Origin: Bacteroidales bacterium
Lineage (GTDB): Bacteria; Bacteroidota; Bacteroidia; Bacteroidales; GCA-2748055
Length of the DNA: 43,394 bases
Reading direction: 5' to 3'
Assembly: GCA_029938715.1 (NCBI GenBank)
Contig: JAOZUK010000023.1
Location: forward strand, 1 to 43,394
In this document: positions 25,742 to 33,419 of the stretch, piece after piece
Position numbering within the stretch: the stretch's first letter is position 1
How the letters are laid out: every line of letters starts with the position of its first letter
Translations under genes and position numbers: made by a program
Notes under the pieces: generated by a model
Told to the model about the DNA's origin: nothing
What the model saw: only the letters and a program-made list of their open reading frames with translations
Databases searched by the model: none

Positions 25742-27220
25742 CTATTTCACAGGGGCTGACATATTGCTTCTGCCCAATAGTTTCTTGTGACTCCTTTCAA
25801 GGTATTCAGGTGGTACATTATAATAGGAGCTGTCCAGTCTCTTATAATCCGGATGACGGTCCTCATCGGGCAACTCTTTTACAACCTTCTCAAAACTGCT
25901 CAATATCTCTTCCATACCTGATTCGCCGATCAGATTTTCCTTTTCCTGCGGATCTTTCAGAAGATCATATAAGCGATGAATCTGCTTCAGGGTATCCACA
26001 TATACTTTGTAACGTTTGTCCCTGAGAACCCTGTCCCTGAACGGATACCAATTCCTAATCATTCCATCATCCCCAATTCTTCCCGGATGGCTACCCATAG
26101 CCAGGATAGAGCTTCTTCCAGTGTGGACATCCGACATTAAAGCTGGTGCAAAGGAGTGCCCATCCAAAGGGATCTCCTCATCGATTGGGATACCAGCAAG
26201 GTGAACCAGTGTTGGAAATACATCGGTAAAATCGACCAGGGCACCGGATACGGTTCCCGACTTTACATGGCCTGGTGCATTAACAATAAAGGGCGCATTT
26301 ACTCCATTTTCAGTAAGAAAAGTTTTCCCTCCCCGAATAAGAATCCCGTTTCGGCTTCCGATCACACTTCCTGCAGTACCATTATCCGTGGTGAAGATCA
26401 GGTAGCTGTTTTCCCGGATGCCAAGATCTTCCATTGCCATAACAAGTCTGCCTACCAGGTGGTCTGTGTAACGCACCATGGCCTTGTGTTTCTCCATGGG
26501 AGTGGATGCGGTGGGTTCCAGGGGCGTATGCACAAAAGGGGTATGGGTAAGTACCATGGGATAATAGATAAGCATGGGACTATCCCTATTTTTCTGCATA
26601 AACCGGATGATAAAATTAGTAAAAATATCTGGTCCAAATTTCCCCTTATAAACCCTGCTTCCTTCCTTAGTGTGGATATAGGGATCCCAGTATCGATGCT
26701 CACTAACTTTCTCATTCCCACCCTCACCCCCGGTCCACATGCAAAATGCATCAAAGCCGGCTTCTTCCATGGCATCCGGCTCCAGGCGGAAGTCGTTTAT
26801 CTGCCATTTTCCTGCAGCACAGGTTTTGTACCCTGCCTCCCTGAGCACCCGGGCAAATGTCTGGTTCCGTTCCGGGTCAAAACGTGCCCCATGTCCCCAC
26901 CTGGGTACATCAAAGTGGTTGATCCATCCGTTGTGATAAGGATAGGTACCTGTCAGCAGGGCCACCCGACTGGGTGTACATTGTGGCATGGAGTAAGCAT
27001 TGTCAAAAGAGACACCCATTTTTGCAAGCTTATCTATAAATGGTGTTTGTATGGAATCGGCCCCAGTAGATGAAATCCACTCCTTCCCCAGGTCATCCAC
27101 AAGAATAATAATAAAACTGGGGCTTTCATTTGGGATTTTCTCCACGCCAGGAGAATGGCATCCAGGAATAGTGAGCATGCCCATAAAAGCATAGAAACAT
27201 ATGTATATAACGGCTTTCAT
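25742..27220 (-). CDS. Sulfatase lipoprotein (C-T-P-S-R)
   Basis: 492 residues; lipobox IPGC, Cys21. Type I sulfatase with VDDLG (Asp42-Asp43), formylglycine site Cys81-T-P-S-R followed by VALLTG, AAGKWQ (where most have GKWH), and FTTDNGT. GKWQ in place of GKWH changes the residue after the tryptophan, so the sulfate pocket may differ from the other three sulfatases here. It ends 98 bases before the fucose operon and begins with its ATG touching the stop of the Dabb gene, with which it is certainly co-transcribed. Substrate unknown. Confidence 0.9.
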   Translation of the reverse strand: MKAVIYICFYAFMGMLTIPGCHSPGVEKIPNESPSFIIILVDDLGKEWISSTGADSIQTPFIDKLAKMGVSFDNAYSMPQCTPSRVALLTGTYPYHNGWINHFDVPRWGHGARFDPERNQTFARVLREAGYKTCAAGKWQINDFRLEPDAMEEAGFDAFCMWTGGEGGNEKVSEHRYWDPYIHTKEGSRVYKGKFGPDIFTNFIIRFMQKNRDSPMLIYYPMVLTHTPFVHTPLEPTASTPMEKHKAMVRYTDHLVGRLVMAMEDLGIRENSYLIFTTDNGTAGSVIGSRNGILIRGGKTFLTENGVNAPFIVNAPGHVKSGTVSGALVDFTDVFPTLVHLAGIPIDEEIPLDGHSFAPALMSDVHTGRSSILAMGSHPGRIGDDGMIRNWYPFRDRVLRDKRYKVYVDTLKQIHRLYDLLKDPQEKENLIGESGMEEILSSFEKVVKELPDEDRHPDYKRLDSSYYNVPPEYLERSHKKLLGRSNMSAPVK

Positions 27221-27592
27221 TTACCGGGAAATAAAATCTACCACAAGCACATCTTCCAGGTAGGGTCCCAATGCCTCTCCAAATGCTTTATGCTCGGGAT
27301 GTGGAATATAGATATCTCTCTCCTTTTCTGAGTCAAAAGTGACAATGTAGCAGTGGGTGTAGTCCTTGGTTAATCCTTCCACGCTTACATCAGTCCCCCA
27401 TTCAAATCCCTGAATGACATCAATTTTGGATGGCAAAGAGGCGAATAGTTCGGATAGCTCGTTCATCTTTTCCGGAGTAACAGACTCATTCCATTTGAAC
27501 ATCACCACATGTTTGAGTACTCCCTTTTGCGGTTGAGTTCCGGTACAGGAAAATAGCAGGGGAATTGCCAGTAGCAGTAGTATTTTTTTCAT
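27221..27592 (-). CDS. Dabb-domain lipoprotein
   Basis: 123 residues. A signal peptide ends at FSC (Cys16), followed by a stress-responsive A/B barrel (Dabb) domain: LKHVVMFKWNESVTPEKMNELSELF, then GFEWGTDVSVEG, then THCYIVTFDSEKERDIYIPHPEHKAF and VVDF. Dabb proteins are small dimeric ferredoxin-like barrels of mostly unknown role; exported lipoprotein versions are common in Bacteroidota sugar loci. No intergenic base separates it from the sulfatase. It is divergent from the MazEF-like module. Confidence 0.85.
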   Translation of the reverse strand: MKKILLLLAIPLLFSCTGTQPQKGVLKHVVMFKWNESVTPEKMNELSELFASLPSKIDVIQGFEWGTDVSVEGLTKDYTHCYIVTFDSEKERDIYIPHPEHKAFGEALGPYLEDVLVVDFISR

Positions 27593-27695
27593 GTCAGTTA
27601 TAATTTTGGATTTTCCTCTAAATATATAGAAAGCTGCTTTATTATGGTAATGGCAGACAGATTTAAAATTCTGAACTATATATAATTATTTTATA

Positions 27696-27703
27696 TATAT
27701 TTG
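27696..27703 (+). promoter_or_regulatory. Candidate -7 element for the toxin-antitoxin operon
   Basis: TATATTTG fits the Bacteroidota -7 consensus TAnnTTTG and sits 17 bases before the antitoxin ATG, inside a very AT-rich stretch (27674-27720) with several overlapping small TATATA palindromes. No good -33 TTTG at standard spacing was found. Confidence 0.35.
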
Positions 27704-27720
27704 TTATATAATATATTCAT

Positions 27721-27951
27721 ATGAAAGTTATATCATTAAACATAGATGAAATGATCTTCAATGAAACTGAAAAATTAGTTTCAATTTTGAAGAAGTCCCG
27801 GAACAGGTATATAAATGAAGCCATTGAACATTACAATAAGCATCAAAACAGGCTAATGCTTGAGCGGAAGTTGCTGAAGGAATCTGAGATGGTTCAAAAG
27901 GATTCCATGAATGTTTTAAGGGATTTTGAAGGGTTTGATTATGGCAATTAG
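27721..27951 (+). CDS. Antitoxin of a MazEF-like module
   Basis: 76 residues. The N-terminal third (MKVISLNIDEMIFNETEKLV, then SRNRYINEAIEHYNK) fits a ribbon-helix-helix DNA-binding domain; the rest is a charged helix ending DFEGFDYGN, typical of the toxin-wrapping tail of MazE/RHH antitoxins. It overlaps the toxin gene by 11 bases, the usual arrangement. It should neutralise the toxin and repress the promoter. Confidence 0.78.
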   Translation: MKVISLNIDEMIFNETEKLVSILKKSRNRYINEAIEHYNKHQNRLMLERKLLKESEMVQKDSMNVLRDFEGFDYGN

Positions 27952-28288
27952 ACAATATGAAATCTGGTTAGCCGATTTAAATCCTCAAATCGGAACGGAG
28001 CCTGGAAAAACACGACCGGTATTGGTGGTTCAAACCGATCTGTTAAATAAAATCCCACATCCCTCTACACTTATCTGTCCAATCACAACAAAAGTGCATG
28101 CAAAATCGGATGTATTAAGAGTTCATTTAAAGAAAGGAATGGCCAATCTTCGACATGATTGTGATGTAATTATGGATCAATTACGAGCAATTGATAACAG
28201 GCGACTCATCAAGAAAATAGGTAACTTACCTGCTTCCTCAATCAATAGCCTGAGAGAAAATCTTGGGATTGTGCTGGATCTGGATTAA
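27941..28288 (+). CDS. MazF/PemK-family toxin (mRNA interferase)
   Basis: 115 residues from the ATG at 27941, where the family begins (MAIRQYEIWLADLNPQIGTE). Family blocks: PGKTRPVLVVQTDLLN, then STLICPITTKV, then DCDVIMDQLRAID with the conserved DQ, which together form the RNA cleavage surface of MazF. It cuts mRNA when free of its antitoxin. The gene overlaps the antitoxin by 11 bases. Confidence 0.9.
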   Translation: MAIRQYEIWLADLNPQIGTEPGKTRPVLVVQTDLLNKIPHPSTLICPITTKVHAKSDVLRVHLKKGMANLRHDCDVIMDQLRAIDNRRLIKKIGNLPASSINSLRENLGIVLDLD

Positions 28289-28301
28289 TTCCTTTCCTTG
28301 C

Positions 28302-28329
28302 TGTAATCCGCACCCTCATCACTTTGCTG
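28302..28329 (-). repeat. 28-bp exact repeat, left copy (sulfatase 3' end)
   Basis: Identical over 28 bases to 30369-30396. On the minus strand it encodes QQSDEGADY, the last residues of the sulfatase at 30361, and here continues in frame with SKERN and a stop. Its right-hand end coincides within 2 bases with the end of an IS3-type remnant. Confidence 0.9.
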
Positions 28330-28491
28330 GATCTACCCCGTTAATTCGGACGCTCAGTTAAGCTAGGCTGCGGTTTTAAATCTATAATTATTTTCCTCAA
28401 ACTCTTCTATTGTTTGGTACCCCAATGCTGAGTGCCCCCGGCGACGGTTATACCAGCTTTCAATCCATTCAAATATTGAAAGCTGATTAAG
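28328..28491 (-). mobile_element. IS3-family remnant: element end and transposase C-terminus
   Basis: The minus-strand frame from about 28491 to the TAG at 28363-28365 reads LNQLSIFEWIESWYNRRRGH, then SALGYQTIEEFEENNY and RFKTAA, which is the tail of IS3-family (IS150/IS407-like) OrfB transposases. The DDE residues are lost except for the context of the last helix. Downstream, 28328-28356 reads as an IS3 terminal inverted repeat (minus strand starting TGAGCGTCCG and ending GGGGTAGATCCA). No frame upstream of 28491 continues the transposase. The 387-base space 28289-28675 contains nothing else recognisable. Confidence 0.75.
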
Positions 28492-28675
28492 GAGATATTA
28501 TTTAAACTACTATGAAAAGAAGACAAAGGTCCAAAGACTTTCTTAGCAATCAGACTGCAAATTATTATCGATGATATTAACGAAAAAATATAGCACCACT
28601 ACACACCAGTAGGATAAATAGAAGGGAATTCCTATTTTGGAAAACTAACACTGACTTTCCAACTAAACAGATATT

Positions 28676-29674
28676 ATGCAGAAATTTGCAATCGTAGGAT
28701 TTGGATTTATGGGTATAACCCATGCCATGAGTATCCTGAATCATCCCGGAGCACAACTGGTTGCCATAGTGGACCTGGACCCCGAAAAAGTACTGGAGAA
28801 CCTGGGGCAGGAAGCTGGTAACCTGGATACCGTAGCGCTTAAAAAGGAGGATATCTCGGGTATCCATACCTACACCTCTCTTGAAAAATGCATTGTTGAG
28901 GAGAAACCGGATGCCTGCATCTTGTCGGTACATACCGATCTGCATTACTCCATGGCCATTCAGATCCTGGAATCAGGTATTCATGTGTTTGTGGAAAAGC
29001 CTCTGGTTCTGGATCCGGGGCAAGGTGATAAGCTGATTGAACTTGCATCGGAAAGGGATCTCCTTTTAATGGTGGGTCATGTGGTCCGTTTCATGCCGCC
29101 TTACCTGAAACTGAAGGACTGGATCGAATCTGGCGAATTCGGGGAACTGAGCTGGCTTTCCATGACCCGTTTCACGGGCCTTCCTGTCTGGGGACAATGG
29201 AAGGAAAAGCAGAATGTCTTTGGTTCGACAGGTGGGGCGCTTTTCGACCTGGCTATTCATGACATTGATTTTGTACAGTGGGTGCTGGGGAAACCCGATT
29301 CCATAGAGGCCACAACTCTCCCGGGTAAACTAAGTGCTCATGATTATGTATGTGCACTATGGAAATATGAATCCGGACCGGATGTGAAGATCGAGGGAGG
29401 ACACCGTTTTCACCACCAATTCCCCTTTGAAGCGGGGTTTTCAGCGAATTTTGAAAAGGCCAGCATCAAATACAGCAGTAGTAGCCCCGAGCATATCACC
29501 ATTGCGACTGATGCCGAATCCTTACAGGTGGCTGTTGGAAATGCCATGGAGGGATATAAGGAAGAACTGGGTTATTTTGTCCAATGCCTGGACCGGAAGG
29601 CAAAGCCTGAAATGTGCCTACCCGAATCATCAATTCAAAGCATTCGGATCTGTTACGAACATCTATCAGAATAA
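28676..29674 (+). CDS. Gfo/Idh/MocA-family oxidoreductase (second)
   Basis: 332 residues. AIVGFGFMGITHAMSIL is the nucleotide-binding start; HVFVEKPLV carries the EKP lysine; LMVGHVVRFMPPYLKLK and GGALFDLAIHDIDFVQWVLG complete the family pattern with the conserved histidine. Cytosolic, NAD(P)-dependent; substrate unknown (inositol, glucose-fructose or other sugar derivatives in the family). It is not closely similar to the oxidoreductase at 11273. The gene is intact though it sits between two transposase remnants, which end about 185 bases before it and begin about 15 bases after it. Confidence 0.9.
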   Translation: MQKFAIVGFGFMGITHAMSILNHPGAQLVAIVDLDPEKVLENLGQEAGNLDTVALKKEDISGIHTYTSLEKCIVEEKPDACILSVHTDLHYSMAIQILESGIHVFVEKPLVLDPGQGDKLIELASERDLLLMVGHVVRFMPPYLKLKDWIESGEFGELSWLSMTRFTGLPVWGQWKEKQNVFGSTGGALFDLAIHDIDFVQWVLGKPDSIEATTLPGKLSAHDYVCALWKYESGPDVKIEGGHRFHHQFPFEAGFSANFEKASIKYSSSSPEHITIATDAESLQVAVGNAMEGYKEELGYFVQCLDRKAKPEMCLPESSIQSIRICYEHLSE

Positions 29675-29684
29675 GTGTATATCA

Positions 29685-30190
29685 TGGAACGCGCCGATAC
29701 CCAGAGGGAAAACCAAAGCACAGATTGAGTTCGGCCCAAAATTGGGAGCAAATCTAGATCAGGGTTTTGCTCGTATCAACACCTTTAGCTGGGATGCATA
29801 TCATGTGGCTGGCGATCTGATACCACAAGTTGAAGACTATAAAGAATTACATGGACATTATCCTGAGCTGGTCCTGGTGGATCAAATATATGCTACCCAG
29901 AAGAATCGGCGTTGGCTTAAAGAAAGGGGGATCCGGATAACGGCACCACCACTGGGACGCCCGAAAGCGAAGACAAACCAGACCTATTACCAGAAAAGGA
30001 AGGCCAGGAAAGAAGCCGCGGAAAGGAATCAAATTGAAGGCAAGTTCGGACAAGGAAAGAATGGATACAACCTCAATGAGATCCGTGCCAGACTAAAAGA
30101 AACTTCTGAAAGTTGGGTTGCATGCATCTTCTTTGTAATGAATTTGATACATTACGAAAAAGTCTATCTTTTTGGCTCAATTTTCAGGTG
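29685..30190 (+). pseudogene. IS5/IS1182-type transposase, C-terminal fragment
   Basis: From 29685 a frame reads WNAPIPRGKTKAQIEFGPK, then RINTFSWDAYHVAGDLI, HYPELVLVDQIYATQKNRRWL, RGIRITAPPLGRPK, RNQIEGKFGQGKNGYNLNEI and SESWVACIFFVMNL. These are the second half of the DDE domain of IS5-group (IS1182-like) transposases, including the E of the triad in 'NQIEGKFG'. The N-terminal half is absent. The open frame runs on to 30464 and overlaps the sulfatase on the other strand, but family similarity fades near 30190. In 30190-30360 nothing was recognised; the end of the element could not be placed. Confidence 0.8.
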
Positions 30191-30360
30191 GCTCAACGGT
30201 AAAGGAGGAGCATTAGTTGCTATTTTCGAGTTCCAAGTGGCATTAATTGAACTGAATTATCAATCCGCTGGGAAATCGGGAAGATTACAATATGGATCTG
30301 ATCAGTTCTTAACTCTCTTAAGGTACCTGGTGCTGTTTATGCAAACGATTAAATTCTGTG

Positions 30361-31830
30361 CTACTCTTTGTAATCCGCACCCTCATCACTTTGCTGACAC
30401 GAGACCACCCAATCATTCAATTGATCTATCATATGTCCCGCCACACCCGGATATTGTAAAATGATATTTTCTTTTTCACCAGGATCGTTTTCCAGATCAT
30501 AGAGCTCATATTCAGCCATAGGAACTTTCCCGTTATCAGATCTGTGACGTTCAGCTCCCAGGTTATTCACCAGTTTGTATTGATCATCCACCAGGCTCTT
30601 CTGCTTACTGAACTGGAAACCAATGGGACTACCTCTCTCAGTTCTGTTCCCCTCCATAATATCCCACAGACTGATTCCATCGTAGGGCCGCTCATATTCC
30701 TGGATATCAAGCCCAATCAATTCACAAAAAGTGGGGAAATAGTCACTGGTCACACAGGGAACATCCACCTCCCGGTGCTCTTTAAATTTTGCCGGGTATT
30801 CAATGATTCCGGGGACCCTGACACCTCCCTCATAAAGGCTGCGTTTGCGGCCCCTGAATGGTTTTGCTGAACCCTGGTATCTTGCAATTTTCCCGGGATT
30901 GCCTTCCGGTCCGTTGTCACTGGTAAAACAGAGGATGGTATTTTCGGAAACTCCCAGTTCCCTTAATTCACTACGCAAGCGCCCCATCTGGGCATCAAGT
31001 GCAGTAACCACACTGTAGTAGTGTTGTTCATTCTCACTGTAATTCCCGTACAGCTTCTCCATATACTCAGGGTTTCCAACCACCGGTGCGTGTGGAGCAT
31101 GGAACCAGATTACTGCAAAAAACGGTTGTTTCTTCTTCACCGATCTCCGGATAAAAGGAATAGCCTTGTCCATGATAATCTTTGAATCGCATCCCGACAA
31201 TCCCTCTGTGATGTTCACTCCATTGTGCCAGTAGAGCGCCCTGGGATCGCCCACTTTATCATGTTTGTTGTCCGGATCATAGGGATCATAAGTGGCCACC
31301 GCATATTCGGTGGCAAACCACTCCTCATTCCCCGCCATCCCCGGGGTCATGTAATTCTCTTCCGTAAACCGGTTTTTTCCTTTTCCTGAATAATCCGGGG
31401 TCATGGTACCCAGGTGCCACTTCCCAAAGTGCCCGGTGGCATAACCCATTTCCTTAAAGATTTCAGGTAGTGTCACCTCCTCTTTCTTTAAATGACCTTT
31501 GTTTGCGGTATAGACGCCATAACGGTATGGATTTCTCCCTGTCAGACAGCTGCCCCTTGTTGGAGAACAGACAGCGGAGCCTGAATAGAACCTGTTGAAC
31601 TGGATTCCCGATTCGGCCATCTCATCCAGGTTAGGGGTATGAATGATGCTATTCCCGTTGTAACCCACATCTCCCCATCCCAGGTCATCAGCCATACAGA
31701 GGATAATGTTTGGTTTGGTGTGTGTTTGATTTGGTTTTTTATCTGAACATCCCAGCATTAAAAGGAATCCAAACAGAACAATAATGCTACTTTCAAGGCG
31801 GGAAATCAAATGAGTGGTTTTGATTTTCAT
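30361..31830 (-). CDS. Sulfatase lipoprotein (C-S-P-T-R)
   Basis: 489 residues; lipoprotein Cys28 (LMLGC). ADDLGWGD with Asp48-Asp49, formylglycine site Cys88-S-P-T-R then GSCLTGR, FGKWHLG, FHAPHAP and TSDNGPEG are all present. It is the arylsulfatase A type, with the Thr variant of the CxPSR motif. It is the last gene of the GH127-sulfatase-sulfatase operon, 33 bases after its neighbour. Its final nine codons are inside a 28-bp sequence repeated at 28302, so its 3' end seems to have been touched by a rearrangement; the ending is still in frame (ADYKE, stop). Confidence 0.92.
   Translation of the reverse strand: MKIKTTHLISRLESSIIVLFGFLLMLGCSDKKPNQTHTKPNIILCMADDLGWGDVGYNGNSIIHTPNLDEMAESGIQFNRFYSGSAVCSPTRGSCLTGRNPYRYGVYTANKGHLKKEEVTLPEIFKEMGYATGHFGKWHLGTMTPDYSGKGKNRFTEENYMTPGMAGNEEWFATEYAVATYDPYDPDNKHDKVGDPRALYWHNGVNITEGLSGCDSKIIMDKAIPFIRRSVKKKQPFFAVIWFHAPHAPVVGNPEYMEKLYGNYSENEQHYYSVVTALDAQMGRLRSELRELGVSENTILCFTSDNGPEGNPGKIARYQGSAKPFRGRKRSLYEGGVRVPGIIEYPAKFKEHREVDVPCVTSDYFPTFCELIGLDIQEYERPYDGISLWDIMEGNRTERGSPIGFQFSKQKSLVDDQYKLVNNLGAERHRSDNGKVPMAEYELYDLENDPGEKENIILQYPGVAGHMIDQLNDWVVSCQQSDEGADYKE
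30369..30396 (-). repeat. 28-bp exact repeat, right copy (sulfatase 3' end)
   Basis: Identical to 28302-28329. In the intact gene it covers codons for QQSDEGADY; the gene ends two codons later. The flanking bases on both sides differ from those of the left copy. Confidence 0.9.
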
Positions 31831-31863
31831 GGCAATTGACCATAGTTCATACGGTCCTTTTTG

Positions 31864-33408
31864 TTAAAGTATATCACCCAACGCTTCCATTCTGAAACGC
31901 TCTAACCGGGAGGGATGGTGTTCCACAATCATGATCTCCTTCATCTCCTTGATAAGTCCGGGGTGTTCAGATGCCACATTGTGTTGTTCCTGAAGATCCT
32001 CATCCAGATTATATAATTCAAGCTCGAGATTTCCTTTTTTGATGTTCTTTCGGATCGCTTTCCAGGGGCCCATTCTAACAGCCTGTTGTCCACCCGACTC
32101 AGGGAATTCCCAGTAGAGATAGGGGTGTTTTTCCTGATCATCTGATCCTAAGAGTTCAGGCAAAAAGCTGATCCCATCCATATGATCGGGAATATCTGCC
32201 CCTGCCACCTCACAAAAGGTGGGCAAGAGGTCCCAGAATGCTGAGATATGATCAGAACGTGAACCTGGACCAATTCTACCCGGCCAGCTGGCGATCATGG
32301 GTACCCTGATCCCTCCTTCATTCAGGAAGCCTTTGGCCCATCCCCTCTCTGATTTGAAGGGACCACCCGAATCAAACCAGGGAGAATCGGTCCCCCCGTT
32401 ATGGGTAGGCCCATTGTCAGATGAAAATACAATCAGGGTATTTTCATACAAGCCCTCTCTCTTCAAAAAATCGATCAGCTCACCAATTCGCTCATCCAGA
32501 TAGGAGACCATGGCTGCATAAGCAGCATGGGGAGTTGGATGAGGGAAGTAGCCCTTATCGCCAAGGTAGGGAGGCTCATATCCAAACTTTTCCATATAGT
32601 GATCGACCCACCTTTGGGGTGCCTGTAGTGCCACATGAGGAATGGGTGATGCCCAGTAGAAGAAAAACGGCTGCTCTCTGTTTTGATCGATGAATTGAAT
32701 CATTTCAGTAAACATCACATCTGGTGCATAGGTAGATAACGTGTACTTATTGTAACTGGACCTATCAAGTGGATCGGCACCCTCCTCCAGCATGGTATGT
32801 GGAGCTACCGTATCGTTGCCAAGATAGATCCGGTTTTCATTCTTATAAAGATGCACCGGGTAATAGGTGTGTGCCTGTCGCTGACAATTGTAACCACAGA
32901 AAAAGTCAAATCCCTGCCGGGTGGGTATGCTCTCCGTATGAGGAGCACCCAGTCCCCATTTGCCGATCATCCCTGTTTTGTATCCTTCGGCCTTCAATAT
33001 TTTACCAATGGTAAGGGTTCCTTCAGGTAAGGGCCGTTGCCCTTCCAGGGTCGAGTCGGCGATCATGGCCTTATAATCCCACACCTCCCCACGTTCTCTC
33101 CATTCATCGTTCCCGCGAATGTAAGCATGGCCAGTGTGCTTGCCGGTAAGTAAAACACACCGGGAAGGTGCACAAACCGCAGATCCGGAATAGTGCTGTG
33201 TAAATTTCATACCCACCGATGCCAGCTGATCAATGTTCGGAGTTTCAATCAGATCCTGACCATAACATCCCAGGTCTCCATACCCCAGGTCATCGGCGAG
33301 GATATAGATGATGTTGGGTTTTTCCGGGATTGCATTCTCCTTTTTCAACCCACATCCTGAAAACAGAAGAAAGCTAAGTAAAATGTAAAGGCTCTGTAAT
33401 CTATTCAT
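31864..33408 (-). CDS. Sulfatase lipoprotein (C-A-P-S-R)
   Basis: 514 residues; lipoprotein Cys19 (SGC). ILADDLGYGDLGCYGQ with Asp39-Asp40, formylglycine site Cys79-A-P-S-R followed by CVLLTGKHTGHAYIRGNDEW, IGKWGLG (where the usual histidine is Gly), and SSDNGPTHNGG. It is an arylsulfatase A-type enzyme. GKWG at this place is a subgroup feature and suggests a different pocket from the GKWH enzymes in the window. It lies 11 bases after the GH127 gene and 33 bases before the next sulfatase. Confidence 0.92.
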   Translation of the reverse strand: MNRLQSLYILLSFLLFSGCGLKKENAIPEKPNIIYILADDLGYGDLGCYGQDLIETPNIDQLASVGMKFTQHYSGSAVCAPSRCVLLTGKHTGHAYIRGNDEWRERGEVWDYKAMIADSTLEGQRPLPEGTLTIGKILKAEGYKTGMIGKWGLGAPHTESIPTRQGFDFFCGYNCQRQAHTYYPVHLYKNENRIYLGNDTVAPHTMLEEGADPLDRSSYNKYTLSTYAPDVMFTEMIQFIDQNREQPFFFYWASPIPHVALQAPQRWVDHYMEKFGYEPPYLGDKGYFPHPTPHAAYAAMVSYLDERIGELIDFLKREGLYENTLIVFSSDNGPTHNGGTDSPWFDSGGPFKSERGWAKGFLNEGGIRVPMIASWPGRIGPGSRSDHISAFWDLLPTFCEVAGADIPDHMDGISFLPELLGSDDQEKHPYLYWEFPESGGQQAVRMGPWKAIRKNIKKGNLELELYNLDEDLQEQHNVASEHPGLIKEMKEIMIVEHHPSRLERFRMEALGDIL

Positions 33409-33419
33409 TATGCTTCAAT

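Noticed and set aside
26156-27073. Long plus-strand open frame (305 codons) opposite the sulfatase at 25742
   Set aside because: It lies wholly antisense to a well-supported sulfatase, has no recognisable domain, and is explained by the codon pattern of the real gene.
28289-28675. CRISPR-like or att-like short repeats near the IS3 remnant
   Set aside because: Apart from the 28-bp sulfatase repeat, no regular spacing or multiple copies were found.
29427-29684. Open plus-strand frame overlapping the oxidoreductase gene and continuing into the transposase fragment
   Set aside because: The part before 29685 is another frame of the intact oxidoreductase and has no transposase similarity; only the later part is real homology.
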